Origin: Bacteroidota bacterium
GTDB lineage: Bacteria; Bacteroidota; Bacteroidia; Chitinophagales; Saprospiraceae
Assembly (NCBI GenBank): GCA_017857395.1
Contig: JAFMDF010000027.1
Coordinates: forward strand, 1-51,878
Direction of reading: 5' to 3'
DNA length: 51,878 bases
Below, piece after piece: positions 17,708 through 25,084 of the stretch. Numbering within the stretch: the stretch's first letter is position 1; every line of letters starts with the position of its first letter. The notes under the pieces were generated by a model. The model saw only the letters and a list, made by a program, of their open reading frames with translations, did not search any database and was not told the origin of the DNA. A program made the translations under genes and the position numbers.

Positions 17708-18556
17708 CTACTTTTTATTTCTACTTAATCCAAATATCGTTTTCGCTTGTTCTTTTATCATGAATCTTTTTACTGCTTTCTCATCATCCATATCGACTCC
17801 TGCATTTATAGCTTTCATTATTAAAGTTTTAGCTGGCCCCCAAGTTGAACTATCTTGAGAGTTTTCTACAATTTTATCTTTCACTTTAATAACTAATTGT
17901 TGTAAAGATTTCGTACCTACATATCGCCGCTCCTGCAAGAACTTAAAGTAAGCTAAAAGCACATCTCCATAAACTGCAAACACTTCTTTTTCTGCACTAA
18001 TTTTGGTAGGCACATAATGAAGTAAGACTTCTTTTACAGAAAGTAAATTCCACTTTTGTGGAATTCGTCCTTGATAGTCATACATATAATTTAAAAAGGT
18101 ATCCAGAATAAAATCAGTATGCTTTCGATGTTTTTTACTCATGCTTTTATAAGCATTATCTCGTTGAAAATGCCTTACCCATTTAGAATAATCTCTCCTA
18201 AATTTTGGAATACCATTTTCTGCATCTATTTTTTCTATAAGTAAATCTTGTACCTTTTCGACCTCTTTTTCTTCATCCCTTGGTTCACTAATTTCTATAT
18301 CTTTAAATGGTACATATAAAATATGTGGATCCTCTTCTCTCTCAACATATACATCAAGGATTTCTTTAGTAAGTCCTTTTAATGTAATAGAATCCAGTTC
18401 TAATTCTACCTCAGTTTCATGTATTTCAAATATTCTTCCACGCCAATCACTTATATCAGCATCTAGCAAATCATGTTTGGTGCCTTTTTTTAATTTGACA
18501 ACATCTCCTAGTTTAAAATCAGGTCTAAGAATAGGTTTCCTTTTTTTCCAAAACAT
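17708..18556 (-). CDS. Wadjet-associated accessory protein X, SH3-like N-terminus plus helical domain
   Basis: A 282-residue protein inserted between jetB and jetC. The first 90 residues contain FKLGDVVKLKKG, DISDWRGRIFEI, ELDSITLKGLT and FKDIEISEPRD. They align along their length with the N-terminus of the protein at 13653-14270, so the two share one domain, probably a small SH3/KOW-like barrel. The rest is predicted helical. Its C-terminal part (about 160-265) resembles a widespread small helical domain with a WGPAK motif (here SSTWGPAKTLIMKAINAGVD). No enzyme motif is visible. I prefer ATG 18556; a TTG at 18565 would add three residues. It is not a standard Jet subunit. An adaptor or nucleic-acid-contact role for the SMC complex is inference. 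Confidence 0.72.
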   Translation of the reverse strand: MFWKKRKPILRPDFKLGDVVKLKKGTKHDLLDADISDWRGRIFEIHETEVELELDSITLKGLTKEILDVYVEREEDPHILYVPFKDIEISEPRDEEKEVEKVQDLLIEKIDAENGIPKFRRDYSKWVRHFQRDNAYKSMSKKHRKHTDFILDTFLNYMYDYQGRIPQKWNLLSVKEVLLHYVPTKISAEKEVFAVYGDVLLAYFKFLQERRYVGTKSLQQLVIKVKDKIVENSQDSSTWGPAKTLIMKAINAGVDMDDEKAVKRFMIKEQAKTIFGLSRNKK

Positions 18557-18631
18557 ATTTTTCAATTTATAGGACGAGTTTTACTACAATTATTGAGATT
18601 AGTCTTAATCAATAATTAATGAACCAATCAA

Positions 18632-19207
18632 CTAAGCCCCTTTCAACTTTGCCTTAATCTCCTCTAATTTCTCATTATTAATTTTCGCCTTAATAATTCG
18701 ACGCACCTCAAAAGTTTTGACATGTTCTTCGTAGCCTTTGACGTCTCGTTCTTTTAAAAAACCTAATTTGACAACTGCATTAATATACACGTCAAATCGG
18801 TCTAATAATTTGACTTTATCCGCTTTATCTTCAAAAAATAATTCAATCCGCTCTTTGAGGTCTTTATTGGTAATAAAAAGCGTTCGAGAATCTGTATTTT
18901 GTACATCAAATTCTTCTAAAGCTTCTCGGATAACCACTAATAAAAGGGACACTTCGTAGGACAAAGGCATCCGACTTGCCAACCTTGGTACTTTCTGTCC
19001 GTCCATTTCATCAGGCTGACTAATGAAGGCAAATCCATCTTGTTCATTCAGCATTAATTCGACACCAATCGTTGCAAAATACGCCCTAATTGGTCGTTGA
19101 TAAGTGATGAGGTCTTGCCAAGTTTTTCGGTCTTCGTCATAGATGACGTTTTGGAATAACTTCACAAGAAGTGGGGCGTAAGGTGGTAATTTAGTAGTAT
19201 CTTCCAT
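18632..19207 (-). CDS. jetB: JetB, kleisin-associated subunit (DUF4194) of a Wadjet-like system
   Basis: A 191-residue DUF4194 protein, the MukE/KITE-like partner of JetA in type I Wadjet. Features include PLLVKLFQNVIYDEDRKTW near the N-terminus, the IRAYFATIGVELMLNEQDGFAFI stretch and a pair of winged-helix-like segments (LLVVIREALEEFD, KVKLLDRFDVYINAVVKLGFLKE). The ATG at 19207 is chosen because the alternative at 19240 lies inside the arm of a perfect inverted repeat, and the family begins close to the chosen residue. It is 97 bases after jetA, a gap filled by that inverted repeat, and 75 bases before gene X. Confidence 0.88.
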   Translation of the reverse strand: MEDTTKLPPYAPLLVKLFQNVIYDEDRKTWQDLITYQRPIRAYFATIGVELMLNEQDGFAFISQPDEMDGQKVPRLASRMPLSYEVSLLLVVIREALEEFDVQNTDSRTLFITNKDLKERIELFFEDKADKVKLLDRFDVYINAVVKLGFLKERDVKGYEEHVKTFEVRRIIKAKINNEKLEEIKAKLKGA

Positions 19208-19226
19208 TTTATATTTTTGTCTATTT

Positions 19227-19293
19227 CGTAGCTTGGACATTCTTGTCCGAGTAAATCTCGTTATGCTGCTCAGACAAGAATGTCCAAGCTACG
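19227..19293. repeat. Perfect 21-base inverted repeat between jetA and jetB
   Basis: The arm at 19227-19247 is exactly complementary to 19273-19293. Each arm contains its own small palindrome (GGACA-TTCT-TGTCC), and the loop holds another (CGAG-TAAAT-CTCG). There is no T-run, so a processing site, a partial transcript block or a mobile palindrome is as likely as a terminator. It could tune the ratio of JetA to the downstream subunits. Confidence 0.8.
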
Positions 19294-19304
19294 GTACTTA
19301 TATT

Positions 19305-20774
19305 TTATCTCACATAAATTACTTGCGGCAAATGAATTTCTTTTTTAGCAGAAGCTATGTCCTCGGCTAAAATCCACGGAATCGATTCTTTTTTATCGTC
19401 TCTAATTAAATGTTTTTTGGAAGTAGCGGCAATAGAAAAATAAGTCAATACTTCTGCCAAACCATTTTGAATAGGATATTTTCGCACCACTTCTGAAAGG
19501 GTAATTTCTTGATTATTTTTCAACAACTCGGTAATATTGGTTTCTAGTTGTTGCCTATCCATTTCAAATTGGTCGAATAAGACACCTAGGTTTGCAGACG
19601 CTAATTGGGTGCTACCAATTTCTGTAGGTTGATTTTTAAAAGTCGCTCTTTGTGGCGGATTGCCAATTGGTCGGTCAAAAGACATATCTATTTCTGGCAA
19701 GCCTTCGATATAAATAAAATCTTTTTTACCGTGCAATTTACCGATTTTACTAACGGCTAAATTTTTAATCTCTCGAATAATTTCGATAGCTCTTCTCCGT
19801 TCTACTAAACTTTGTTCTGCTAAAATTCGACTTAATTTCTCTGCCAGTAAATGGTTACTATCAATAACTTTTTGACCTGCATTATGTAGGTAAATTTTTA
19901 TCTTTCTTAAAAAATTATCGGCGTAATCAATATTCTTTTCCTTTAACAATTTATAAGTATAATGAATCATTTCCATCAATTCATCTTGCTTAGTATCTGC
20001 AATTAAAAATTGCCAAAAGGCATAAAAACTCTTGCCTTGGTCAGAGCCTTTCAGTTGTTCCGTTGCATCTAAAGTATAACCTAAAATCTGTCCTCTATTA
20101 ACCCCTTCTTTTGTTTGTTGGCGATAAATGTTCAAACTGATATCCTTAAAATTATGCTCTACTTCTTTGAAATCTGACAGTAATTCTCTGGCCGTTTTGG
20201 TAATATTATAAAACCGTTCTTTGATTTGCGTATCATTGAAAGTCTCCACCGTACCAGATTTTTTAATAGCATTAATCTCTCTCGTCAAGGCTTTCTTTTT
20301 CTTTTCTAATTCCTTAATTCTTCGCTTTGGGTCAGCCGAGGTATTATCAATTAATTCCCGCAATTGACGATAAATATTCAAAAAACGAGATTCTGTACCG
20401 ACAAACTCTCGCTTCTGTAAATTTTCCATCCATTGAAAAGCCTTTTCTGTATGGGTCGTTAATTCGACGATAGGTTCTCCCTCATCATTTGGGTAGCGCT
20501 TTAAAAACCGATGGTCTTCGTTGCACCAATTATCCAAAAATTTTCGAGCCATGACTAAGGAATCTTTCCCTTCAATCTCCATCAATTCTTGGTCTTCCAA
20601 GGCTTCAATATATTCTGCTAAGTGACTGATTAATTCGTAGGCAGGCAAAGTAATCCGATTATTTGCTTTAAACTCTTCGTAGAGAAAACTAATAATTAAA
20701 GGAGCATTTTTAGAACGCAATAACTTAACCGCAGGCGAAAAAGACAAGAGTCTTTTTATCTCTTCATGTTGCAT
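19305..20774 (-). CDS. jetA: JetA, kleisin subunit (DUF3375) of a Wadjet-like system
   Basis: A 489-residue DUF3375 protein, the MukF-like kleisin that links the JetC heads. The N-terminal pattern FSPAVKLLRSKNAPLIISFL, with YELISHLAEYIEAL further on, is typical. A coiled coil lies at about 160-220 (IKELEKKKKALTREI), and the C-terminal part contains AVSKIGKLHGKKDFIYIEGLPEIDMSFDRPI. I chose ATG 20774 because the family starts within a few residues of it. A promoter-like TAAATTTG box on the minus strand at 20853-20860 would also place the transcript start near 20846, too close for the alternative ATG at 20843. First gene of the seven-gene operon. Confidence 0.88.
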   Translation of the reverse strand: MQHEEIKRLLSFSPAVKLLRSKNAPLIISFLYEEFKANNRITLPAYELISHLAEYIEALEDQELMEIEGKDSLVMARKFLDNWCNEDHRFLKRYPNDEGEPIVELTTHTEKAFQWMENLQKREFVGTESRFLNIYRQLRELIDNTSADPKRRIKELEKKKKALTREINAIKKSGTVETFNDTQIKERFYNITKTARELLSDFKEVEHNFKDISLNIYRQQTKEGVNRGQILGYTLDATEQLKGSDQGKSFYAFWQFLIADTKQDELMEMIHYTYKLLKEKNIDYADNFLRKIKIYLHNAGQKVIDSNHLLAEKLSRILAEQSLVERRRAIEIIREIKNLAVSKIGKLHGKKDFIYIEGLPEIDMSFDRPIGNPPQRATFKNQPTEIGSTQLASANLGVLFDQFEMDRQQLETNITELLKNNQEITLSEVVRKYPIQNGLAEVLTYFSIAATSKKHLIRDDKKESIPWILAEDIASAKKEIHLPQVIYVR

Positions 20775-20852
20775 TATGAGTGTACTTTTCTCTGGAGAAA
20801 TTAGAAAAGCCATAAAATTAACCGAATTCTTTTTACCCATCAAAGTTTAAGT

Positions 20853-20860
20853 CAAATTTA
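20853..20860 (-). promoter_or_regulatory. Candidate promoter -7 box of the Wadjet-like operon
   Basis: On the minus strand the octamer reads TAAATTTG, a fit to TAnnTTTG. A TTTA about 20 bases upstream may act as a weak -33 element. The predicted transcript would start near 20846, leaving a leader of about 70 bases before the jetA ATG. Confidence 0.4.
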
Positions 20861-20925
20861 TTCTCCACATATATTTTTTAAACCGTACAAAATCTCATTT
20901 ATCCGTTATTAGGTCTTACTGCAAA

Positions 20926-21011
20926 AGGTGTCGGACACTTTGAATTAATAAAATACAAATATTTTAATGATTAAAATCGAATCATTCATATATAATAAGT
21001 GTCCGACACCT
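20926..21011. repeat. 15-base inverted repeat with palindromic arms upstream of jetA
   Basis: The arm AGGTGTCGGACACTT (20926-20940) is exactly complementary to 20997-21011. Each arm is itself nearly palindromic (GTGTC-G-GACAC). The loop is AT-rich. The element lies between the divergent jetA and TauE/SafE genes, upstream of the proposed jetA promoter. It resembles the REP/REPIN type of short mobile palindrome; a matching transposase gene is not present in the window. Confidence 0.75.
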
Positions 21012-21124
21012 GTCTCAATTACTTCTAGTTTTTGAGTTTGAGTTTGAAGTTGAGTTTGAGCATTCCCCCTTAATCCTTTCATAATTCAATCCTTGTCTCT
21101 ACCTTTGAGCAAAATATAAAAGCA

Positions 21125-21889
21125 ATGGAATTAGAATGGTATCATTACGGCATCGCCATTTTTGGAGGTTTTGCAGCAGGCGTTATTAATACATTAGCGG
21201 GAAGTGGTTCAGCAATTACGTTGACTATTTTGACAGAATTACTAGGTCTGCCAGGAAATATGGCAAATGGTACTAATAGAGTTGGCGTCTTAACCGCTGG
21301 TTTAGCAGGTACTTATGCTTTTCACAAGCATGGAAAACTTGACATGATGAAAAGCAGCCGGTATACAGTTCCTACGATTATTGGTGCAATAGCAGGTATT
21401 TTTTTAGCAGTTTGGGTCAGTAATGAGCAATTTAAAACCGTTTTTCAATATTTGATGATTTTAATGTTATTCGTTATTCTAATCAAACCCAAAAGATGGT
21501 TACAAGAAACGAATGAATTAGAAGGATTATCTCTCTGGATTGTTATTCCTGTTTTTTTAGCCTTAGGCTTTTATGGAGGATTTATTCAAATGGGGATGGG
21601 TGTTTTTTATTTAGCCTCCATGGTTTTAATTGCCAAGTATAATATTATTGACGGAAATGCCGTCAAGACTTTCGTCGTAGCAGTTTATACCATTATAGCC
21701 GTCGCTATTTTTCAATACAAAGGATTAATTGATTGGCAATTAGGAGGTATTCTAGCAATTGGGCAAACGGCTGGTGGTTGGTTAACTGCTACTTATGCTT
21801 CTAAATATAAAAATGCAGGTGTTTGGGCGTATCGCTTATTAGTCGTCGTCGTTATTTGGGCGATATTGAAATTATTTGGTGTCTTTTAG
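21125..21889 (+). CDS. TauE/SafE (TSUP) family membrane transporter
   Basis: A 254-residue integral membrane protein with about eight hydrophobic segments. The N-terminal signature FGGFAAGVINTLAGSGSAI and the following GLPGNMANGTNRVGVL are typical of the TSUP family. A second, similar half starts near GFYGGFIQMGMGVFYL. Family members export sulfite, sulfoacetate or other small organosulfur anions across the inner membrane. The substrate cannot be inferred here, as no sulfur-metabolism gene is adjacent. The gene is divergent from the Wadjet-like operon and followed by a 297-base palindrome-rich element. Confidence 0.88.
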   Translation: MELEWYHYGIAIFGGFAAGVINTLAGSGSAITLTILTELLGLPGNMANGTNRVGVLTAGLAGTYAFHKHGKLDMMKSSRYTVPTIIGAIAGIFLAVWVSNEQFKTVFQYLMILMLFVILIKPKRWLQETNELEGLSLWIVIPVFLALGFYGGFIQMGMGVFYLASMVLIAKYNIIDGNAVKTFVVAVYTIIAVAIFQYKGLIDWQLGGILAIGQTAGGWLTATYASKYKNAGVWAYRLLVVVVIWAILKLFGVF

Positions 21890-22183
21890 TACCATCGAAT
21901 TCATTCGACCTGTACAGATAAAATGAGTAGCATTTTAGTATCTCAATTTTGTGTTATTTTTGACCTCAGAGAGGTCGAATATTAAAAACGAACGAAATTT
22001 ACTAAATGCGACCTCTCTGAGGTCGTAAAAATTGCCTTTTCTAACATTTCCTAAAGACTTTTGACCTCTCTGAGGTCATTCGATAGTATAATTTTTAAGC
22101 CTTTTTTTATCTGTACCATCGAATTCATTCGACGATAATAGATAAGTACTGTTTCTAGAGGTCGAATGAATTCGACGGTACTA
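21887..22183. repeat. Composite palindromic element, about 297 bases
   Basis: The whole region between the TauE/SafE gene and lspA. Outer arms at 21887-21910 and 22160-22183 are complementary at 23 of 24 positions, and each contains TCGAAT-TC-ATTCGA. A third copy of the same unit lies at 22114-22137 in direct orientation with the first. Inside are three copies of a GACCTC-nnn-GAGGTC palindrome at 21962-21976, 22010-22024 and 22063-22077. No open reading frame is credible. It looks like a MITE-like or REPIN-cluster element. Confidence 0.8.
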
Positions 22184-22188
22184 AAGAA

Positions 22189-22998
22189 TTACTCTTTTAG
22201 AGGACTGTGTGGGTCAATATTTTCTGGATTAACCCCATCTGGTTTCACGCCTGTAATCACAGAATCTGTAGCTGCTAAATCTTCTGTAGACAATTCAGTA
22301 GCTTCAGTAGCAACCGTTGCTTCACTAGTTATCGTTGAAACACTAGCATTCTCACTTGCGTCTAAGTTTTTATTTTCTTCTGACTCATCTACCGCAAAAA
22401 AGCTTCTTTGAAATAAAATGATATTTAAAACCCCCACTGTAATAGAGGTATCCGCTAAGTTAAAAACGGGTCGAAAAAATTCAAAATGCTCTCCACCCCA
22501 TTTAGGCAACCATTCAGGAAATTTCCCTTGGAACAAAGGAAAGTGCAGCATATCTACTACTTTTCCATGCAAAAAACTAGCATAACCTCCATCTTCTGGC
22601 ATAAACTCCGCTAAACCTCCATGATATTCCGAAGCAGAAAAAATCAATCCATAGAAGGCACTATCCAATATATTCCCCAATGCGCCTGCTAAAATCAAGG
22701 CAAAACTAATTAATAGCCCAAAAGACACTTTCATTTTAATCAGTTCCCCAATATAATAAATTAGAAAAAAGACCGCACCAATTCTAAATAAGCTCAAAGC
22801 TAATTTACCATATTCCCAAGGAATTTCCGCTCCAAAAGCCATCCCTGGATTTTCGACAAAGTGAATTCTAGCCCAATCAAAACCAAGTAGGTTAAAATAT
22901 TCGCCATATTCCATATTGGTTTTGACCCAAATTTTTAAGGCTTGGTCTAAAAGAAGTACTGATAAAACAATGATAATAATGATATGGGAACGCTTCAA
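22189..22998 (-). CDS. lspA: Lipoprotein signal peptidase (signal peptidase II) with long C-terminal tail
   Basis: A 269-residue inner-membrane aspartic protease that removes signal peptides from prolipoproteins. Four hydrophobic segments are visible. The two catalytic Asp lie in GNILDSAFYG (D112) and FNLADTSI (D183). VENPGMAFG is the family's early motif. I start at the TTG at 22998, giving the usual (M)KRSHIIIII...LLLDQ beginning; a TTG at 23046 would add 16 residues. The last 70 residues are a Ser/Thr/Glu/Ala-rich tail not found in short LspA proteins, probably disordered. It would process the lipoproteins encoded at 70 and 1612. Confidence 0.92.
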   Translation of the reverse strand: MKRSHIIIIIVLSVLLLDQALKIWVKTNMEYGEYFNLLGFDWARIHFVENPGMAFGAEIPWEYGKLALSLFRIGAVFFLIYYIGELIKMKVSFGLLISFALILAGALGNILDSAFYGLIFSASEYHGGLAEFMPEDGGYASFLHGKVVDMLHFPLFQGKFPEWLPKWGGEHFEFFRPVFNLADTSITVGVLNIILFQRSFFAVDESEENKNLDASENASVSTITSEATVATEATELSTEDLAATDSVITGVKPDGVNPENIDPHSPLKE

Positions 22999-23090
22999 AT
23001 CTATATTTTTTATGATGATTTTCGGTTTGAATTTGTAAAGGTACAAATAACCACCCTTTACGACCTAGGTACAATCTGGTTAAAACTAAA

Positions 23091-23131
23091 AAAATAGTGA
23101 TTATACAGCACGATTGTATAATCACTATTTT
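23091..23131 (-). terminator. Intrinsic terminator after the DksA-like gene
   Basis: A perfect 17-base stem, 23091-23107 against 23115-23131, with loop GCACGAT. Read on the minus strand it is followed by a T-rich stretch. It lies between the stop of the DksA-like gene and the start of lspA. Confidence 0.7.
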
Positions 23132-23170
23132 TAATTAATTGTTGAATAATCGCCTTATTTTAACGATTAT

Positions 23171-23542
23171 TTATCTCGCTTGTTTTGCATGAATGCTTAA
23201 AGTCGCATGAGGAACAGCTTTTAATCTACCTTTTGAGATTAACTTTCCTGTTGACCGACAAACACCATATACTTTATTCTGAATTCTTAATAAAGCATTT
23301 TCTAAATGATGGATATGCTTTCTTTGTCGAGCAGCTAAAGTATTCATTCGTTCTACTTCTTGCGTACCATTGCCATCATCTAATCCTTTAATCTTCGCAT
23401 TTTGATTTTCATTAATTTCTCCTAATTGAGTTAAATAAAAATCTAATTGCTCTTTGGCTTTAACCAATTTATTTTCAATTAAAATTCTGAATTCATCCAA
23501 TTCATCATCAGAATATCTAGTTTTCTCTTCATTAGGATTCAT
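23171..23542 (-). CDS. TraR/DksA family protein lacking the zinc-finger cysteines
   Basis: A 123-residue protein with a long helical hairpin (about residues 15-90) and the DksA-type tail YGVCRSTGKLISKGRLKA followed by VPHATLSIHAK. The canonical four-cysteine finger is reduced to one Cys; the second is Ser in CRST and the distal CxxC is absent. This reduced form is common in Bacteroidota, so it is probably functional. Family members bind the RNA polymerase secondary channel and modulate transcription, but whether this one responds to ppGpp is unknown. ATG 23542 is preferred to 23548. It precedes lspA on the same strand with a terminator in between. Confidence 0.85.
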   Translation of the reverse strand: MNPNEEKTRYSDDELDEFRILIENKLVKAKEQLDFYLTQLGEINENQNAKIKGLDDGNGTQEVERMNTLAARQRKHIHHLENALLRIQNKVYGVCRSTGKLISKGRLKAVPHATLSIHAKQAR

Positions 23543-23771
23543 AAGCATATTAAGTTTATGGTTATTATGGTTTTTACCAAACCAAAATCAATAATTATTC
23601 CTTTTACCCATTTTTATGTGGGTTCAACAAAATTTCTGCAAAATTAATGCTTTTTCACTTTTTCAACTACATATGAGCGGATATAGTTCAATTTTCAACT
23701 AAAATCTATTGGATTGGAATATATATACACAATTTTATTATTAAAAATACTTTAAAACAGGATAAGAACTG

Positions 23772-23801
23772 TTTTCGGCAGGAACTTTAATCGTACTTTT
23801 G
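23772..23801 (+). promoter_or_regulatory. Candidate aroB promoter
   Basis: A TTTT-rich -33 region (23772-23775) and a TACTTTTG box (23794-23801, TAnnTTTG fit) are spaced as in Bacteroidota promoters. The start of transcription would lie near 23807, about 35 bases upstream of the aroB ATG. Confidence 0.5.
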
Positions 23802-23841
23802 TGGTAAGTTGAAAAGAAAATAGTTGATTAAATATAGCACA

Positions 23842-24924
23842 ATGCAGCAATTAGATTTAGATGATTATTCCATTTTTGTAGGAGATATTTTTCCTGCTTT
23901 AAAAACATTCTTGCAAGAAAAAAACTATCCAAGAACTGTTTTAATAGTCGATAATAATACAGAAAAATACTGCCTTCCTATTTTAGCAAAGCATATTGAT
24001 ATCAGTAATTTTCTATTAATTACCGTACCCGAAGGAGAGTTAAATAAAAATATCCATACCGCCCAATTGATTTGGCAGCAGATGATGGATAATGGCATTG
24101 GTCGTAGGGATTTATGTATCAATCTAGGTGGTGGTGTTATTGGAGATATGGGTGGTTTTGCGGCGAGTACCTATAAACGAGGGATTGATTTTATTCAAAT
24201 TCCAACAACTTTATTATCCCAAGTTGATGCTTCTATTGGTGGTAAGTTAGGCATAGATTTTAATGAAGTAAAAAATAGTGTGGGCGTTTTTGAAAATCCA
24301 AAAGCAGTTTTTGTGGACGCTATTTTTCATGATACTTTACCCAAAGGAGAATTAAGAAGTGGATTTGCAGAAATTATTAAACATAGCTTGATTGAAGATA
24401 AAGCCCAATGGGAACGCATTCAAAAAATTGATGATTTAGAAAATATAGATTGGGTAAGTTTTTTAGCCCCTTCTTTAAAGATAAAACAGCGTATTGTAGA
24501 AATCGACCCTTTTGAAGCAGGATTGCGCAAAGCATTAAATTTTGGACACACCATTGGTCACGCCATTGAAAGTGATTTACTGGAAACACCAAATAGGCTA
24601 TTACATGGAGAAGCGATTGCTATCGGAATGATTTGTGAATCTTATATTGCGCATAAAATTTCTGGTTTATCCCTTTCTGATTTAGAAGAAATCACCAATT
24701 TTTTTATAAAAATTTATGATAAAGTTGATTTAAGTCGTGACGCCTACCCCAAATTAATTCGTCTAATGAAAAAGGATAAGAAGAATGAGAAAGACGAAAT
24801 TAACTTCACATTATTAACAGCGCCAGGAAAAGCCATCATCAATCAAACCTGTAATCAAGCATTAATCCTAGAAAGTTTGGATTATTATAGGAATATTGAA
24901 GTGGAAAAAGGCGTTATGAGTTAA
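23842..24924 (+). CDS. aroB: 3-dehydroquinate synthase
   Basis: A 360-residue shikimate-pathway enzyme that converts DAHP to 3-dehydroquinate using NAD and a metal. The NAD-binding loop is GGGVIGDMGGFAAS. The PTTLLSQVDASIGGK segment and the metal ligands Glu in GFAEIIKH, His in NFGHTIGHAIE and His in LHGEAIAIGM are present. I start at ATG 23842; a TTG at 23824 is in frame but gives an unusual extension, and the promoter-like box sits a good distance upstream of the ATG. The gene stands alone and is followed by a hairpin at 24997-25027. Confidence 0.95.
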   Translation: MQQLDLDDYSIFVGDIFPALKTFLQEKNYPRTVLIVDNNTEKYCLPILAKHIDISNFLLITVPEGELNKNIHTAQLIWQQMMDNGIGRRDLCINLGGGVIGDMGGFAASTYKRGIDFIQIPTTLLSQVDASIGGKLGIDFNEVKNSVGVFENPKAVFVDAIFHDTLPKGELRSGFAEIIKHSLIEDKAQWERIQKIDDLENIDWVSFLAPSLKIKQRIVEIDPFEAGLRKALNFGHTIGHAIESDLLETPNRLLHGEAIAIGMICESYIAHKISGLSLSDLEEITNFFIKIYDKVDLSRDAYPKLIRLMKKDKKNEKDEINFTLLTAPGKAIINQTCNQALILESLDYYRNIEVEKGVMS

Positions 24925-24996
24925 AAGTCGTTTCAGACTATCTTAACAAAACATATCTTTGTATATTGGGACTAGATTCATGTTATCAGAAATTAA

Positions 24997-25027
24997 GATT
25001 TACTAAATCTGTTAGATTTAGCAAATC
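24997..25027. terminator. Hairpin between aroB and the PBP gene
   Basis: The arm GATTTACTAAATCT (24997-25010) pairs with 25014-25027 at 13 of 14 positions around a GTT loop. No T-run follows, so termination is uncertain. It is the only structure seen in the 160-base gap. Confidence 0.4.
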
Positions 25028-25084
25028 GAACTGACAACTGACATCCGAATATACTATGAGGCTTTAGAATTCAATCTATTTTAA

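Noticed and set aside
19208-19240. Longer JetB start at 19240
   Set aside because: The extra 11 codons are the arm of the inverted repeat read as protein, and the family starts near the ATG at 19207.
7786-20843. MukBEF or other chromosomal condensin instead of a Wadjet system
   Set aside because: The subunits match DUF3375, DUF4194 and a JetC-type SMC, and a JetD-family protein is present, which MukBEF lacks.
7786-20843. Recent horizontal transfer marked by base composition or integration sites
   Set aside because: By eye the codon and AT content look like the rest of the window, and no integrase, tRNA or att-like repeat flanks the operon.
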